Shown one piece after another: positions 46,026 to 55,416 of a stretch of DNA of 64,000 nucleotides (the stretch's first letter is position 1; each line of letters starts with the position of its first letter). This DNA is from Sphingobacteriaceae bacterium. Lineage in GTDB: Bacteria > Bacteroidota > Bacteroidia > B-17B0 > Aurantibacillaceae. The translations under genes and the position numbers were made by a program. Under the pieces are notes generated by a model that saw only the letters and a list, made by a program, of their open reading frames with translations, ran no database searches and was not told where the DNA came from. The DNA lies in assembly GCA_002319075.1 (NCBI GenBank), contig NVQB01000001.1:5270001-5334000 (forward strand). Reading direction: 5' to 3'.

Positions 46026-46430
46026 TCATTTCTCTTTTAACCATAGTAAAGCCTCTGTTTTTGTTTTAAAGAGGGCTATCTCTTTTTTTTGTGAAATACC
46101 GATATAAAAAGTTGCCAGCACTTTTGCCACCGGGTGCATGCCTATAAATGCCAATCGGCCTACCTCGGTACATTCGATAAATTTCTTCAGAATTTTCCTG
46201 GCCTCTAATGAGGGCTTTCCTGCGTGCGTAAGGTCTACAAGTACACTACTGGGCTTACCATTCAAGCACGCCAGGGTAAGATTGGCGTCTTTAATGGCCT
46301 GCGCTGTTTCCATGCTTGGCGTACCATAGGCTTCATTACAAATAATATCATCCTCGTTCAGATAAATTTTACTTTCATTTACCTGGAATTCCCGCATATT
46401 GATCCGGGTGATTTTTAGAGTTGGGTTCAT
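46026..46430 (-). CDS. Small STAS/SpoIIAA-like protein
   Basis: 134 residues. The alternating strand-helix pattern (KIYLNEDDIICNEAYG; SVLVDLTHAGKPSLEARKILKKF; GRLAFIGMHPVAKVLATFYIG; EIALFKTKTEALLWLKEK) fits the STAS-like/SpoIIAA fold that Bacteroidota encode next to histidine kinases. No conserved phospho-Ser is certain, so a partner-switch role is only a suggestion. It lies 32 bp after the large hybrid kinase and is probably cotranscribed with it. The ATG at 46397 is an alternative start. Confidence 0.65.
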   Translation of the reverse strand: MNPTLKITRINMREFQVNESKIYLNEDDIICNEAYGTPSMETAQAIKDANLTLACLNGKPSSVLVDLTHAGKPSLEARKILKKFIECTEVGRLAFIGMHPVAKVLATFYIGISQKKEIALFKTKTEALLWLKEK

Positions 46431-46462
46431 GATCTTGTTCTTTATTTATGAGTGAAATGTGG

Positions 46463-49400
46463 TTAGGTTACTTCCGAAAATTCATTAAACAGGAGCGTAA
46501 GATTTTCGATGTCGAAGCTATGGGCGTAGTAGTTTAATTTTTCACCATATCTTTCAAGTTTCTTGTTTTTATTTGTTTTTGCATAACGAATTATCTCATT
46601 TGCAAAAATCTTAATGTCATCCAGGCTCATGAGATCAGACACTTCTTTCCACTTATTGTCAAATAGTATGCGCTCCTGTGGATCAATCTGAAAATCCGTT
46701 GCTTTTTTGGAAGCAATACTTTTCTTCACAGTCATTTTCGATTCAACCTCTGGTGAGTTATCCAGGAGTTGAAAAGCAAGATAATATTTGAGAATGGCAA
46801 TTAATTTATCTCTACTAAAGGGCTTGCGAATGTAGTCGTCGCAAAATTTACGGATATTACTTTCGTTGTGCGTAAGGGCCAATGCTGTAAGGGCAACAAT
46901 GGGAATATGCTGCAAATGTTTTTGCGATCTGATTCTTTCTACAGTTTCATAACCGTCCATTACCGGCATCATCATGTCGAGCAGAATAAGATCGGGTTGT
47001 ACTGTTTCCAGCATTTCCAAAGCAACTTTTCCGTTTTCGGCTTCAATAATTTTAAGATTAGTAGACTCCAGAAATCCTTTAACAATTTGCCGGTTGGATT
47101 CTACATCTTCGACTAATAAAACAGTTTGATCTTTAAAAATAACAGTTTGTGGTTTCTTTGATGGGTTTACCTTTTTTAATTCGGGCGCCACAACACCTAC
47201 ATTTTCTAAAATCACAGAAACGGTTGTACCAACATTTACCATACTTGTAATGCTTATGATACCATTCATCATGTTCACCAGGCGTTTGGTAATAGCCAGA
47301 CCCAGTCCGGTTCCTCCATACTTGCGTGTACTTTGACCATCCATTTGCCTGAATGGTTCAAAAATAATTTCTTTCTGATCTTCGGGTATTCCAATTCCTG
47401 TGTCAATTACGCGGATGATCAGTTTAAAGGTGCTATCATTTTCTTTCCAGTTGGAACTAATGTTTACTGACACCTGGCCAGACTGAGTAAACTTTATAGC
47501 ATTACCCAGCAAATTAAATAAAATCTGTTTTAAACGCCCTTCATCAATAAGAAGGCACTTCGGAATATCCGGCTCAATAAAATAACTAAGACTTAATTTT
47601 TTTTCTTTAGCCGTTTGCTTAAACACATTATACAACTCCTTCATCAATGGCTCGATATTTACTATAGAATTATGGATCTCTATTTTACCAGCTTCAATTT
47701 TAGAGAGGTCTAAAATGTCGTTTATCAATGACATTAAACTGCGTCCGCCTGCCAAAATACCTTCCAGATATCTCTCATGTTTTGCGGAAGTGGTTTTACC
47801 GCGTAACAAATCGGCAAATCCAAGTATCGCGTTCATGGGTGTTCTTATCTCGTGACTTATGTTGGCCAGGAATTCTGTCTTAGCAATATTTGCAAATTCT
47901 GCATGATCTTTTGCACGAATGTATTCCAATTCAAATTTGCTCCTGGTAAGCGCGTCAGAAATAACATTTGCTACTACCTTAATTTTCGCGATCTGGTCGT
48001 CTGAAAAATTTAAAAGAAATGTGTTTGTTGCCACTCCAAAAATGCCGAAAGGAGCGCCATTATTATCAAGCCTGACAAACAAAACAGAACCCATGCCCTG
48101 CTCTTCCCATTCTTCTTTCTCTGCGGCCAGATCTAAGGACACATCGCGAATGTTTGGCACAATAAATACTTGTTGTTTGTAAATATGTTCTGCAAACCAG
48201 GGGAATTGATCGAGCGGCAAATTTTGAACGCGGTGTTTTGCAGAAAGAATACCCTCTGCATGCCAATCGTGGGTATTTGAAAATAAAAAATCTTTAATTT
48301 GAAAAACGAAACACCTTTCAACTCCTATAAACTGACCGAAGAGCTTGAGCGAATTACTGACAACCTCTTCTATATTTGCGACGTTAGCTTTTACAAGGTT
48401 TGTTGAAATTTCAGCGATTAGTTTTTGAAATTCATTTTGTTGTTCAATAATTAACTGTGTTTCGCGTTTGGCAGTAATATCCCTGAATGTTCCATAGATT
48501 CGCTGTATCCTGCCTTGCTGTATATCAGCTTTGCCTATAGCTTCTACCCATTTATTAGTACCGCCCCTATTGATAAGTTCAAGTTCGAGGTTAAAACCCT
48601 CTCCGGAGACCAGTATTTTTTCGAGTGCTTTTTGGATGCTGTCTCTGCTCTCTCCCTCTTTGTAAAAAAGCGAAAAATCTTTCGTGGGCGTGTAGGTCTC
48701 ATCTACCTGGTAAATGAGGCGGGTAATAACAGACCACATTGTGATGCCTGTTTCCAGATCATACTCCCAGCTGCCGAGCATGGCAACTAAGTTGGCCTGT
48801 TCAAGATTTTCTGTTAACCGTATCAACTCCAGTTCTGAAGACTTTCTGTAAGTTATATCCTGCACTATACCGACAGACTTAACTGGGTTTTCGTTTTGAT
48901 CATAATGCGTGATACAAGACGTCATTACCCATTTCGTTTTTCCATCGGGCGTTATCAAACGATGTTCTGTCTGATAGTCTGTATTATTTATCAGCGAATC
49001 TTTATAAGCGGCATTTACTCTTTCCTTATCTTCAGGATGGATGCTGTTAAGCAGGTCGTCATAGGTCAACGCTTTCTTTTCGTCAGGAAGCTCCCAAATC
49101 TTAAATACGTTTTCAGACCACCAGAGTTTATTGCTAAGCAAATCAAGTTCCCATCTCCCAATCTTGGCAATATCTTTAGCCTGTTTTAAATTTGCCTGAC
49201 TCTCTTTTAAACTTTGCTCCGAAAGTTTAGTAACAGAAATATCAGAAATGTACCCATCAATCCTTATAATTTTATCTTGTTCGTCTCTAATAAGTTTCCC
49301 TTTACTTCTTATCCATTTCGAACTGCCTTTAGCATCTACAATTTTATATTCTTCTTCGTAAGCACCTTCATCATTAAAAAGCTTTTCGCGTATTTTTTCC

Positions 49401-52012
49401 ACTACAATTTCATCTTCACCAAATACTACTTTCTCCCAAATCGCTTTGTTTGCCATAAATTCTTCAGCTGAAATGCCAAAAAGCTTGCTGATAGATGGGG
49501 TAATAAACAACAGCTTCATAGAGGGCATGCTTACTGACCAAATAACATCCTCTATTTCATCAAAAATACTGTCGAGTTTTTCTTTTGCATACTTAAGTTC
49601 ATTTTCGCTTTGAATTATTTTCGTAATGTCTGTGGCCACTGAGTCAATACGAACAACTTCGTCTGCCGGATTTTTTACAAGCTTACTTTTAGTCGAAACC
49701 CATTTGTTTTCGCCTGATTTTGTTTTAATTTCATATTCACGTTCAACGGTTCCTTTCTCAAATAGTTCTAAATTGTATCCTCGTATTTTTTCTAATGTTT
49801 CAGAAGAATACATTTTTTTCCATGTATTTTTATCCTGAATAAATTCCCCGATCGAATAACCAGAAAGCCGCTCAGAAGCTTCATTGATGAAAATAAAATT
49901 GCCTTTGATGTCTGTAGACCAAACAGCACTTTCAACGTTGTTGATTATATCATCCATTTGCTTTTTAACGGTAGTCAACTCAAATTCAGCATTTTTGCGT
50001 TGCGTTACTTCATAGCTTATAGAAAGAAACTCTTCCATTTCTCCCTCTGCGTTAAAAATGGGATTTACCACAGAGTAGACCCAGTAATGACAACCATCTT
50101 TGCGTTTATTTTTCACTTCACCCGTCCAGATCTCTCCCAAACAAATACTATCCCAGAAAGCTTTCCAGAAAATTTCAGTATGATAGTCTGAATTGAGAAG
50201 TGAATAGTGTTGGCCCACTATTTCATTGCTTGCATACCCGGATATTTTACAGAACAGTTCGTTCACAAAAACAACAAGTCCTTTTGTATTTAAGCGCACA
50301 ACCATTGCGCCCTGGTTCACGGTTTCAGTAAACTCTCTGAGTTGTTTATTCTGCAGTTCCAGTTTTCTTTCAATTTCCTTTCTTTCCGATATGTCCTGCC
50401 CTGTTCCTCTTAACCTTACAACTACGTCTTTTTCATTTAAAACACATTCACCTGTATTTAGGATATATTTAATCTCGCCATTGTTGCACCTGATACGATA
50501 TTCAAATTGATAATCCTTTTTCTCAAGAAGTGCTTTATCGATAATTTCTTCAATTAAAAACAAATCTTCTTTAATAATTTTTTTGCTGCATACTTCTAAT
50601 ATGTCTGCATTAGAAGACGGAGATAGCTCGTAAAGCTCGTAATGTTGTTTTGAAAAAAAGAGAGACCTTGTCTTAAGATCAAATTCCCAACTACCGATTT
50701 TGGCCAGCGATTGAGCATGGTTTAATCCACGTTCTGCCTCCCGAAGATTCGTGATGTCTGAAAATACGCCAAGTGTTCTGGACAGTTTGTTTGCAGCGTC
50801 TTTCTCTACCTTAACGCGTGCAAATACGATTATTTCTGTTTTGTCTTTTTTTATTGCTCTGTACTCCAGTTCAACTTTACTATCATGTTTTTTTAATGAC
50901 TGATATTTCTTAATGATAACTTCCAGATCTTCAGGATGAATGATCTTCCACCACAAATCTTTATCGTCGGTAAATTCTTTCGACGTGTATCCAAATATTT
51001 TGAAAGCATTTTTCCCATAGAAATGTTCGCCGGTGTTACGATCGACATACCATAACATATCGTCAATCGATTCTACAATATCATTGATTCTATCTTTGAT
51101 TTGCAACACTTCGCCTTCATTTTTTTTTCTCTCCGTTATATCACTTAAAATAAGATAAGCGTGTGTTATTTTAGTATGGTCTTTTACCGGAACTATCTGA
51201 ATAGAAAAGTAGCGTCTAAAAGATTTATCATCGCAGGTTGTGAACTCCTCGTGAATAGTTACGCCATTTAAAAAAACATTGCGAAGCCATTTCGTATATA
51301 AAGGTTTTACATCGTAGGGAAGTTGCTGGAGGATGTGATCCCCGGCGCTGACACTAGCGTTATGAAAGAACTCACGTACTTTATTAATGTAAGATATTTT
51401 GTAATCTGTATTTACAATGGTTAAAAGATCAGGTGAATTCTCTGTAACAATCCTGTTTTTTTTTTGTTCTTCCTGAAGTTTCTTCTCGCTTTCAGCCCTA
51501 TAAATAAGGCCGCCAATTTGCTTGGCGAAAAGCTCAATATTTTCATGGTCAGTAAGTTCCTGACCTTTTGTAAGCACCAGCATCAATGTACCTATAACTT
51601 CCTTAGGACTATAAATACCAACCGAGTAAATATCCCCTATGTTCAATGCTTGCTTTAATACTCTTAATAGTCGTGCATGTACGAGAGTGCTTGTGCTTTC
51701 AACGTTAGTGCGCCGTACCAATGTCTTTGAGCCAAGCGCTTCTAAACCAAATTCCTCAAGAGGCCACTCCTTGCCTACTATCTCAAAACCAAAAAAACCC
51801 ACAGCTTTCAGAATATTTTTCTTTATTCCCGAAAGAGCGATGCTTTTAATCTTTGCCTTATCCTCTGAAAGAAAATTAATGATTGCGTAACTGGCCCCGG
51901 ATAAACGAAGCAAGTCGTCGCATAGTTCTGAATAATCTATATTCTCTGCGTTAATAGCATAATACTTAGAAGAAACTTCTTTAAATACCCGAAATTTTTC
52001 TTGTGATGACAT
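46463..52012 (-). CDS. Giant hybrid histidine kinase: GAF, eight PAS, GAF, HisKA, HATPase, receiver
   Basis: 1849 residues, soluble. GAF at about 15-180; eight PAS/PAC units in series (boundaries marked by SDITERKKNE, SDITNLREAE, QDISERKEIE, EVTQRKNAE, TDITKIIQ, SDISVTKLSE, QDITYRKSSE, RDITAKRET); second GAF at about 1210-1365; HisKA with His1387 in NISHEIRTPMNAI; HATPase; receiver with Asp1679 in LILLDMMMPVMDG; then a C-terminal helical tail (about 1780-1849) of the kind that replaces HPt in many such hybrids. It should integrate several cytoplasmic signals. Its promoter region is divergent from the LuxR-type regulator gene, which may be its partner. Confidence 0.92.
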   Translation of the reverse strand: MSSQEKFRVFKEVSSKYYAINAENIDYSELCDDLLRLSGASYAIINFLSEDKAKIKSIALSGIKKNILKAVGFFGFEIVGKEWPLEEFGLEALGSKTLVRRTNVESTSTLVHARLLRVLKQALNIGDIYSVGIYSPKEVIGTLMLVLTKGQELTDHENIELFAKQIGGLIYRAESEKKLQEEQKKNRIVTENSPDLLTIVNTDYKISYINKVREFFHNASVSAGDHILQQLPYDVKPLYTKWLRNVFLNGVTIHEEFTTCDDKSFRRYFSIQIVPVKDHTKITHAYLILSDITERKKNEGEVLQIKDRINDIVESIDDMLWYVDRNTGEHFYGKNAFKIFGYTSKEFTDDKDLWWKIIHPEDLEVIIKKYQSLKKHDSKVELEYRAIKKDKTEIIVFARVKVEKDAANKLSRTLGVFSDITNLREAERGLNHAQSLAKIGSWEFDLKTRSLFFSKQHYELYELSPSSNADILEVCSKKIIKEDLFLIEEIIDKALLEKKDYQFEYRIRCNNGEIKYILNTGECVLNEKDVVVRLRGTGQDISERKEIERKLELQNKQLREFTETVNQGAMVVRLNTKGLVVFVNELFCKISGYASNEIVGQHYSLLNSDYHTEIFWKAFWDSICLGEIWTGEVKNKRKDGCHYWVYSVVNPIFNAEGEMEEFLSISYEVTQRKNAEFELTTVKKQMDDIINNVESAVWSTDIKGNFIFINEASERLSGYSIGEFIQDKNTWKKMYSSETLEKIRGYNLELFEKGTVEREYEIKTKSGENKWVSTKSKLVKNPADEVVRIDSVATDITKIIQSENELKYAKEKLDSIFDEIEDVIWSVSMPSMKLLFITPSISKLFGISAEEFMANKAIWEKVVFGEDEIVVEKIREKLFNDEGAYEEEYKIVDAKGSSKWIRSKGKLIRDEQDKIIRIDGYISDISVTKLSEQSLKESQANLKQAKDIAKIGRWELDLLSNKLWWSENVFKIWELPDEKKALTYDDLLNSIHPEDKERVNAAYKDSLINNTDYQTEHRLITPDGKTKWVMTSCITHYDQNENPVKSVGIVQDITYRKSSELELIRLTENLEQANLVAMLGSWEYDLETGITMWSVITRLIYQVDETYTPTKDFSLFYKEGESRDSIQKALEKILVSGEGFNLELELINRGGTNKWVEAIGKADIQQGRIQRIYGTFRDITAKRETQLIIEQQNEFQKLIAEISTNLVKANVANIEEVVSNSLKLFGQFIGVERCFVFQIKDFLFSNTHDWHAEGILSAKHRVQNLPLDQFPWFAEHIYKQQVFIVPNIRDVSLDLAAEKEEWEEQGMGSVLFVRLDNNGAPFGIFGVATNTFLLNFSDDQIAKIKVVANVISDALTRSKFELEYIRAKDHAEFANIAKTEFLANISHEIRTPMNAILGFADLLRGKTTSAKHERYLEGILAGGRSLMSLINDILDLSKIEAGKIEIHNSIVNIEPLMKELYNVFKQTAKEKKLSLSYFIEPDIPKCLLIDEGRLKQILFNLLGNAIKFTQSGQVSVNISSNWKENDSTFKLIIRVIDTGIGIPEDQKEIIFEPFRQMDGQSTRKYGGTGLGLAITKRLVNMMNGIISITSMVNVGTTVSVILENVGVVAPELKKVNPSKKPQTVIFKDQTVLLVEDVESNRQIVKGFLESTNLKIIEAENGKVALEMLETVQPDLILLDMMMPVMDGYETVERIRSQKHLQHIPIVALTALALTHNESNIRKFCDDYIRKPFSRDKLIAILKYYLAFQLLDNSPEVESKMTVKKSIASKKATDFQIDPQERILFDNKWKEVSDLMSLDDIKIFANEIIRYAKTNKNKKLERYGEKLNYYAHSFDIENLTLLFNEFSEVT

Positions 52013-52038
52013 ACTCTAGTTTATATGAAATTACAACA

Positions 52039-52046
52039 TAAATGTA
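52039..52046 (-). promoter_or_regulatory. Candidate -7 box TACATTTA
   Basis: One mismatch from TAnnTTTG, 27 bp before the ATG of the giant hybrid kinase. No clear -33 TTG. The divergent promoter also carries TACATTTA. Confidence 0.35.
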
Positions 52047-52088
52047 TCACTCTGTAGTTAAAAGAACGCATAAAGACCTGCTTGTTAC

Positions 52089-52104
52089 TAGGGTATTTAC
52101 CCTA
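52089..52104. promoter_or_regulatory. Palindrome TAGGGTA-TT-TACCCTA
   Basis: Perfect 7-bp inverted repeat with 2-bp centre between the divergent hybrid-kinase and LuxR-type regulator genes. A near copy lies at 54504-54522. Confidence 0.55.
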
Positions 52105-52211
52105 TTCGATTAGGCCTTTTACAAGTTGTTTATTCCATATTTTTCAAGTATAAATTCTCCGGTTAAAAACAATTCTCATTTTAAAACTGCTACTAGTGAA
52201 AAAGTTATTGC

Positions 52212-52239
52212 TTGAATGCCGCGTATTTCGCTACATTTA
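52212..52239 (+). promoter_or_regulatory. Candidate promoter TTG-N17-TACATTTA
   Basis: TTG at 52212-52214, 17 bp, then TACATTTA at 52232-52239, 13 bp before the ATG at 52253. It argues against the upstream GTG at 52196 as start. Confidence 0.45.
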
Positions 52240-52252
52240 CCAAAAATTAACA

Positions 52253-52909
52253 ATGGTAAATATTTTTTTAGTTGACGATCATCAAATTGTTAAACAAGGA
52301 ATAAAATCTTTGCTGAATGAGATTGATTTATACCAAATTGTTGGAGAAGCGGCAAGCGGTGAAGAGTTGTTAAGCCAATTAGGGAAATCAAAAATTGATC
52401 TTGTTATCACCGACATTACCCTGGAAGGAATGGACGGAATTGAACTAACAAAAAAGATAAAAAAAACTGCCGGAGAGTCTGTTAAGGTTATCGTCTTAAC
52501 AATGCATGCAGATAATTATCATATTAACCAGTGCTTTGAAGCGGGAGCAAATGGTTATATGCTGAAAGATTTTATAAAAAATGAACTTTTTACCGCCATT
52601 GAAATGGTGATGCGAAATGAAGTATACACAAGTCGTACCATATCTAACGTGCTTGCCAACAATTATCTTAACCGAGAATTTCCCCAAAAAAAGAATGCAA
52701 ATTTTAAGGTAGATATTTCAAAGAGAGAGAAAGAAATTATTGAATTAATTAGCAGCGGGCTGAGTAATAAAGAAATTGCCGCAAAAATACATCTGAGTGT
52801 GAGTACCGTGGATGCGCACAGATGTAATGTTTTTAAAAAACTTGAAGTAAAAAATACTGCCGGAATGATCATGAAGGCGTTAAAGTTAAAAATTATTGAC
52901 GTAAAGTAA
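52253..52909 (+). CDS. LuxR/NarL-family response regulator
   Basis: 218 residues. Receiver 1-120 with DDH8-10 and Asp54 in LVITDITLEGMDG; Lys in MLKDFIKNE. C-terminal LuxR-type HTH at about 152-215: KREKEIIELISSGLSNKEIAAKIHLS, then VDAHRCNVFKKLEVKN. It binds DNA as a dimer, typically at inverted repeats, and may recognise the 7-2-7 palindrome in its own upstream region. The partner is probably the divergent giant hybrid kinase. The ATG at 52253 is chosen because it directly precedes the receiver fold and follows a promoter-like element. Confidence 0.92.
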   Translation: MVNIFLVDDHQIVKQGIKSLLNEIDLYQIVGEAASGEELLSQLGKSKIDLVITDITLEGMDGIELTKKIKKTAGESVKVIVLTMHADNYHINQCFEAGANGYMLKDFIKNELFTAIEMVMRNEVYTSRTISNVLANNYLNREFPQKKNANFKVDISKREKEIIELISSGLSNKEIAAKIHLSVSTVDAHRCNVFKKLEVKNTAGMIMKALKLKIIDVK

Positions 52910-52965
52910 TACCGCGTACATTCATTGAACTAACTTAACTCGTTTCGTCACCAGCAAGGCTTAAT

Positions 52966-53529
52966 TTATTTTTCAAGTAAAAACGAAATTATTTTTCGCT
53001 CTGTAAATATGTAATCCACACATTTAAGCGCCAGAGCAGCAGCTGGCATAAAGGGTGCACTGCATTCTTCAGGATCCTGCACTATAGTAGTTCCACCATT
53101 ATTTTTTACCGCGAGCATACCATGTGCCCCATCTTTATTTGCGCCGGTTAGCAGAATCCCGATCAATCCACTTTTATAAACTTTTGCAGCGGTTTGAAAG
53201 GTAAGGTCAATGGCGGGCCGGGAGTAATTTACCAGTCGGTCTGTTGAAAGTGAGAATGTTTTGTCGCTGCCAATAAGGAGGTGGTAGTTAGAAGGTGCAA
53301 TATAAATATTACCCGGAAGAATAGGCTCTTTATCATTTGGCTCGAAAAGGGCGCAGTTGGCATTTAATTCGAATACCTCTTTGATTCCTTCGGCGACATT
53401 TTTCATGCGGTGAACACATACAATAACCGGCAAAGGAAATAGTTTTGGTAATGCTGCAATAATTGTATTAAGCACCGGGATGCTTCCTGCCGAACCTCCA
53501 ATTACAACTGCCTGCCTGTTGTTTAGCAT
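52966..53529 (-). CDS. Stand-alone CheB-type methylesterase domain
   Basis: 187 residues, catalytic domain only. Active-site residues are present: Ser13 in VVIGGSAGS, His40 in IVCVHRMKN, and the Asp in GILLTGANKDGAHG. The receiver domain of normal CheB is missing, so activity would not depend on CheA phosphorylation, or another regulator is used. Such domains demethylate (deamidate) chemoreceptor Glu (Gln) residues. It forms a two-gene operon with the CheR gene 3 bp upstream. A complete CheB is encoded at 59.6 kb. Confidence 0.88.
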   Translation of the reverse strand: MLNNRQAVVIGGSAGSIPVLNTIIAALPKLFPLPVIVCVHRMKNVAEGIKEVFELNANCALFEPNDKEPILPGNIYIAPSNYHLLIGSDKTFSLSTDRLVNYSRPAIDLTFQTAAKVYKSGLIGILLTGANKDGAHGMLAVKNNGGTTIVQDPEECSAPFMPAAALALKCVDYIFTERKIISFLLEK

Positions 53530-53532
53530 AAA

Positions 53533-54348
53533 TTAAATCAGTTGGTAAATTTTTTCTATCGAATCGTATTCGGAGAAACTTCTGAAATTTTCATAATAAG
53601 ACATCGTTTCTTTTTTTCCAATTACAACGAAACCCTTTTTGAACAAGCTTTGATGAAACAAATGAAAAACTCTCTCCTGCAATGTTTTATTAAAATAAAT
53701 CATGACGTTTCTGCAAAGAATCATATCAAATTTTGAAAAACTTGATCCTGCTGATAAATCATGTTTCAGGAATTTTACATTTTCCAATAAATAGGGATCC
53801 ATAATTACATCTGAATCTTTTGTGGTATAATAGTCTGACAAAGCGTGTCTGCCGCCCGATTTAATGTAATTCTCCTCGTTAAGCGGCATAGACTTTAAGG
53901 AGTATTTTCCTTTAGTAGCATTTAAAATAACTTCTTTATTGAGGTCGGAGGCAACCATTTTTGCTTTATGGTATAAGCCTTCTTCTTTGAGAAGTATAGC
54001 CATTGAAAAAACTTCTTCGCCCGAAGAGCAGCCCGCGTGCCATATTCTAATGGAAGGAAATTCTTTCAGGTGCTTTAAAATCTCAGTCCGAATACTATTC
54101 CAGCATTGCGGATCGCGAAACATTTCAGTAGTATTTACAGTGATCTCCTGCACAAACAAATCAAAAAAAGTGACATCGTTTAAAAGCTTTTGAGTTAAGG
54201 CAACTACATCTTCAAATGGGTGAAGACTTAAAAACCTCTCTATCCTGCGCTCCAGTGAGGCCGCGGCATAGTTTGAAAGATCGAGATTGTATTTATTCTG
54301 CAACTTTTCGTAAAGCGAATCCAGATTCCAGTTTTCAATTTTATTCAT
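53533..54348 (-). CDS. cheR: CheR-type methyltransferase
   Basis: 271 residues. N-terminal helical domain to about 75, then an AdoMet-binding Rossmann domain: IRIWHAGCSSGEEVFSMAIL (about 98-117), MVASDLNKEVIL, and FDMILCRNVMIYFN (about 211-224). CheR methylates Glu residues of chemoreceptors. It lacks the C-terminal pentapeptide-binding TPR found in some homologues. Transcribed with the methylesterase domain; promoter at 54366-54394. A second cheR ends the plus-strand cluster. Confidence 0.93.
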   Translation of the reverse strand: MNKIENWNLDSLYEKLQNKYNLDLSNYAAASLERRIERFLSLHPFEDVVALTQKLLNDVTFFDLFVQEITVNTTEMFRDPQCWNSIRTEILKHLKEFPSIRIWHAGCSSGEEVFSMAILLKEEGLYHKAKMVASDLNKEVILNATKGKYSLKSMPLNEENYIKSGGRHALSDYYTTKDSDVIMDPYLLENVKFLKHDLSAGSSFSKFDMILCRNVMIYFNKTLQERVFHLFHQSLFKKGFVVIGKKETMSYYENFRSFSEYDSIEKIYQLI

Positions 54349-54365
54349 GCCTGACTATTTTACCG

Positions 54366-54394
54366 CAAAAGTATATTTAAATGGCTATCTACAA
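54366..54394 (-). promoter_or_regulatory. Bacteroidota-type promoter TTG-N18-TACTTTTG
   Basis: TTG at 54394-54392, 18 bp spacer, TACTTTTG at 54373-54366 on the minus strand, 17 bp before the ATG of cheR. Both boxes are perfect. Confidence 0.7.
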
Positions 54395-54503
54395 TGTTTA
54401 AAATGCCGGCCTGAATTTAAACACGCGTAATTTTCTTAAAATTATGAATAGCCGCGCGAACCCTGTTAACACAGGCCACTACAGACTTTTCTCTACCTCA
54501 TGA

Positions 54504-54522
54504 ACTAGGTATTTACCCTAGT
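54504..54522. promoter_or_regulatory. Palindrome ACTAGG-TATTTA-CCCTAGT
   Basis: Shares ACTAGG(G)TATTTACCCTA with the site at 52089-52104, with one base missing in the left arm. It lies 100 bp upstream of parA and 156 bp upstream of the divergent cheR. Confidence 0.5.
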
Positions 54523-54622
54523 ATCAATAGTGTTTTCCGAGGCTTTACAGGAATAACATTCGGCTTTTCACCTTATTCCTTTCCGCTTGAAGATTGCATT
54601 AGTTTGTAGGGAGATTAAAACC

Positions 54623-55390
54623 ATGATAATTGCTTTTGCCAATCATAAAGGAGGAACCGGAAAGACTACCTCAGTCATAAATCTAGGGAAAGCTCTGAGC
54701 GATTCCGGTAAGAGAGTTCTGCTCATTGATCTCGATCCTCAGGGAAATCTGAGCTACTCGCTCGGACTGGCAAAACAGCAACTGACAGTTGCCGATTTTA
54801 TGCTTGGCACCCATTCTTTTGAAGAGGTTGCCTGCGATGTAAATAATGTGCATGTACTGAGTGCTGACGGCAGACTCTACACAAGCATGGAATTAATTGC
54901 TGCGAAAGCGGATAAAGAATTTTTATTAAAAAAAGCTCTTGATAAAATAACAAACAACTACGATTTTATAATTATAGATTGCGCCCCTTCTCTTTCCATC
55001 TACACGGTTAACGCTTTTACAGCGGCTAATGGAATAATTATCCCTTTGGTTTTTGAAATACTATCCATACAAGGACTTGATCAGATATTAGTGGAAGTAA
55101 CCAGAATTCAAACTACAACAAACCCTCATCTTAAAGTGATCGGCGCACTGGGTGTTATTGTGAATGAAAGCAGAAAATTGTCAGAAGAAGTATTAACATA
55201 CATTAGAGACAATTACAGCGTAAACGTTTTTAATAACCACGTACGCAACAATGTTAAAGCCGCTGAAGCTCCCTCGTTTGGTATAAGCGTTATAGAATAC
55301 GCTCCCACATCCACCAGCGCCAAAGATTATATAAATATCTCAAACGAACTTTTGACGATTCTTAAACACACAACCGAACATATCAATTAA
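54623..55390 (+). CDS. ParA/MinD-family ATPase of a chemosensory cluster
   Basis: 255 residues. Deviant Walker A KGGTGKT with signature Lys9 and Lys14, VLLIDLDPQGNLS (Walker A'), FIIIDCAPSLS (Walker B). The ATG at 54623 is preceded by an AGGGAG stretch and gives the usual short N-terminus (MIIAFANHKGG); a TTG 12 codons upstream is less likely. It stands directly before a soluble chemoreceptor, the arrangement known for PpfA and TlpT of Rhodobacter sphaeroides, where the ParA homologue positions the cytoplasmic chemoreceptor array on the nucleoid. No ParB or parS-like site is seen. A role in array positioning is inferred from context. Confidence 0.88.
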   Translation: MIIAFANHKGGTGKTTSVINLGKALSDSGKRVLLIDLDPQGNLSYSLGLAKQQLTVADFMLGTHSFEEVACDVNNVHVLSADGRLYTSMELIAAKADKEFLLKKALDKITNNYDFIIIDCAPSLSIYTVNAFTAANGIIIPLVFEILSIQGLDQILVEVTRIQTTTNPHLKVIGALGVIVNESRKLSEEVLTYIRDNYSVNVFNNHVRNNVKAAEAPSFGISVIEYAPTSTSAKDYINISNELLTILKHTTEHIN

Positions 55391-55416
55391 ACAATAAATA
55401 ATTAAAACACTCTACT

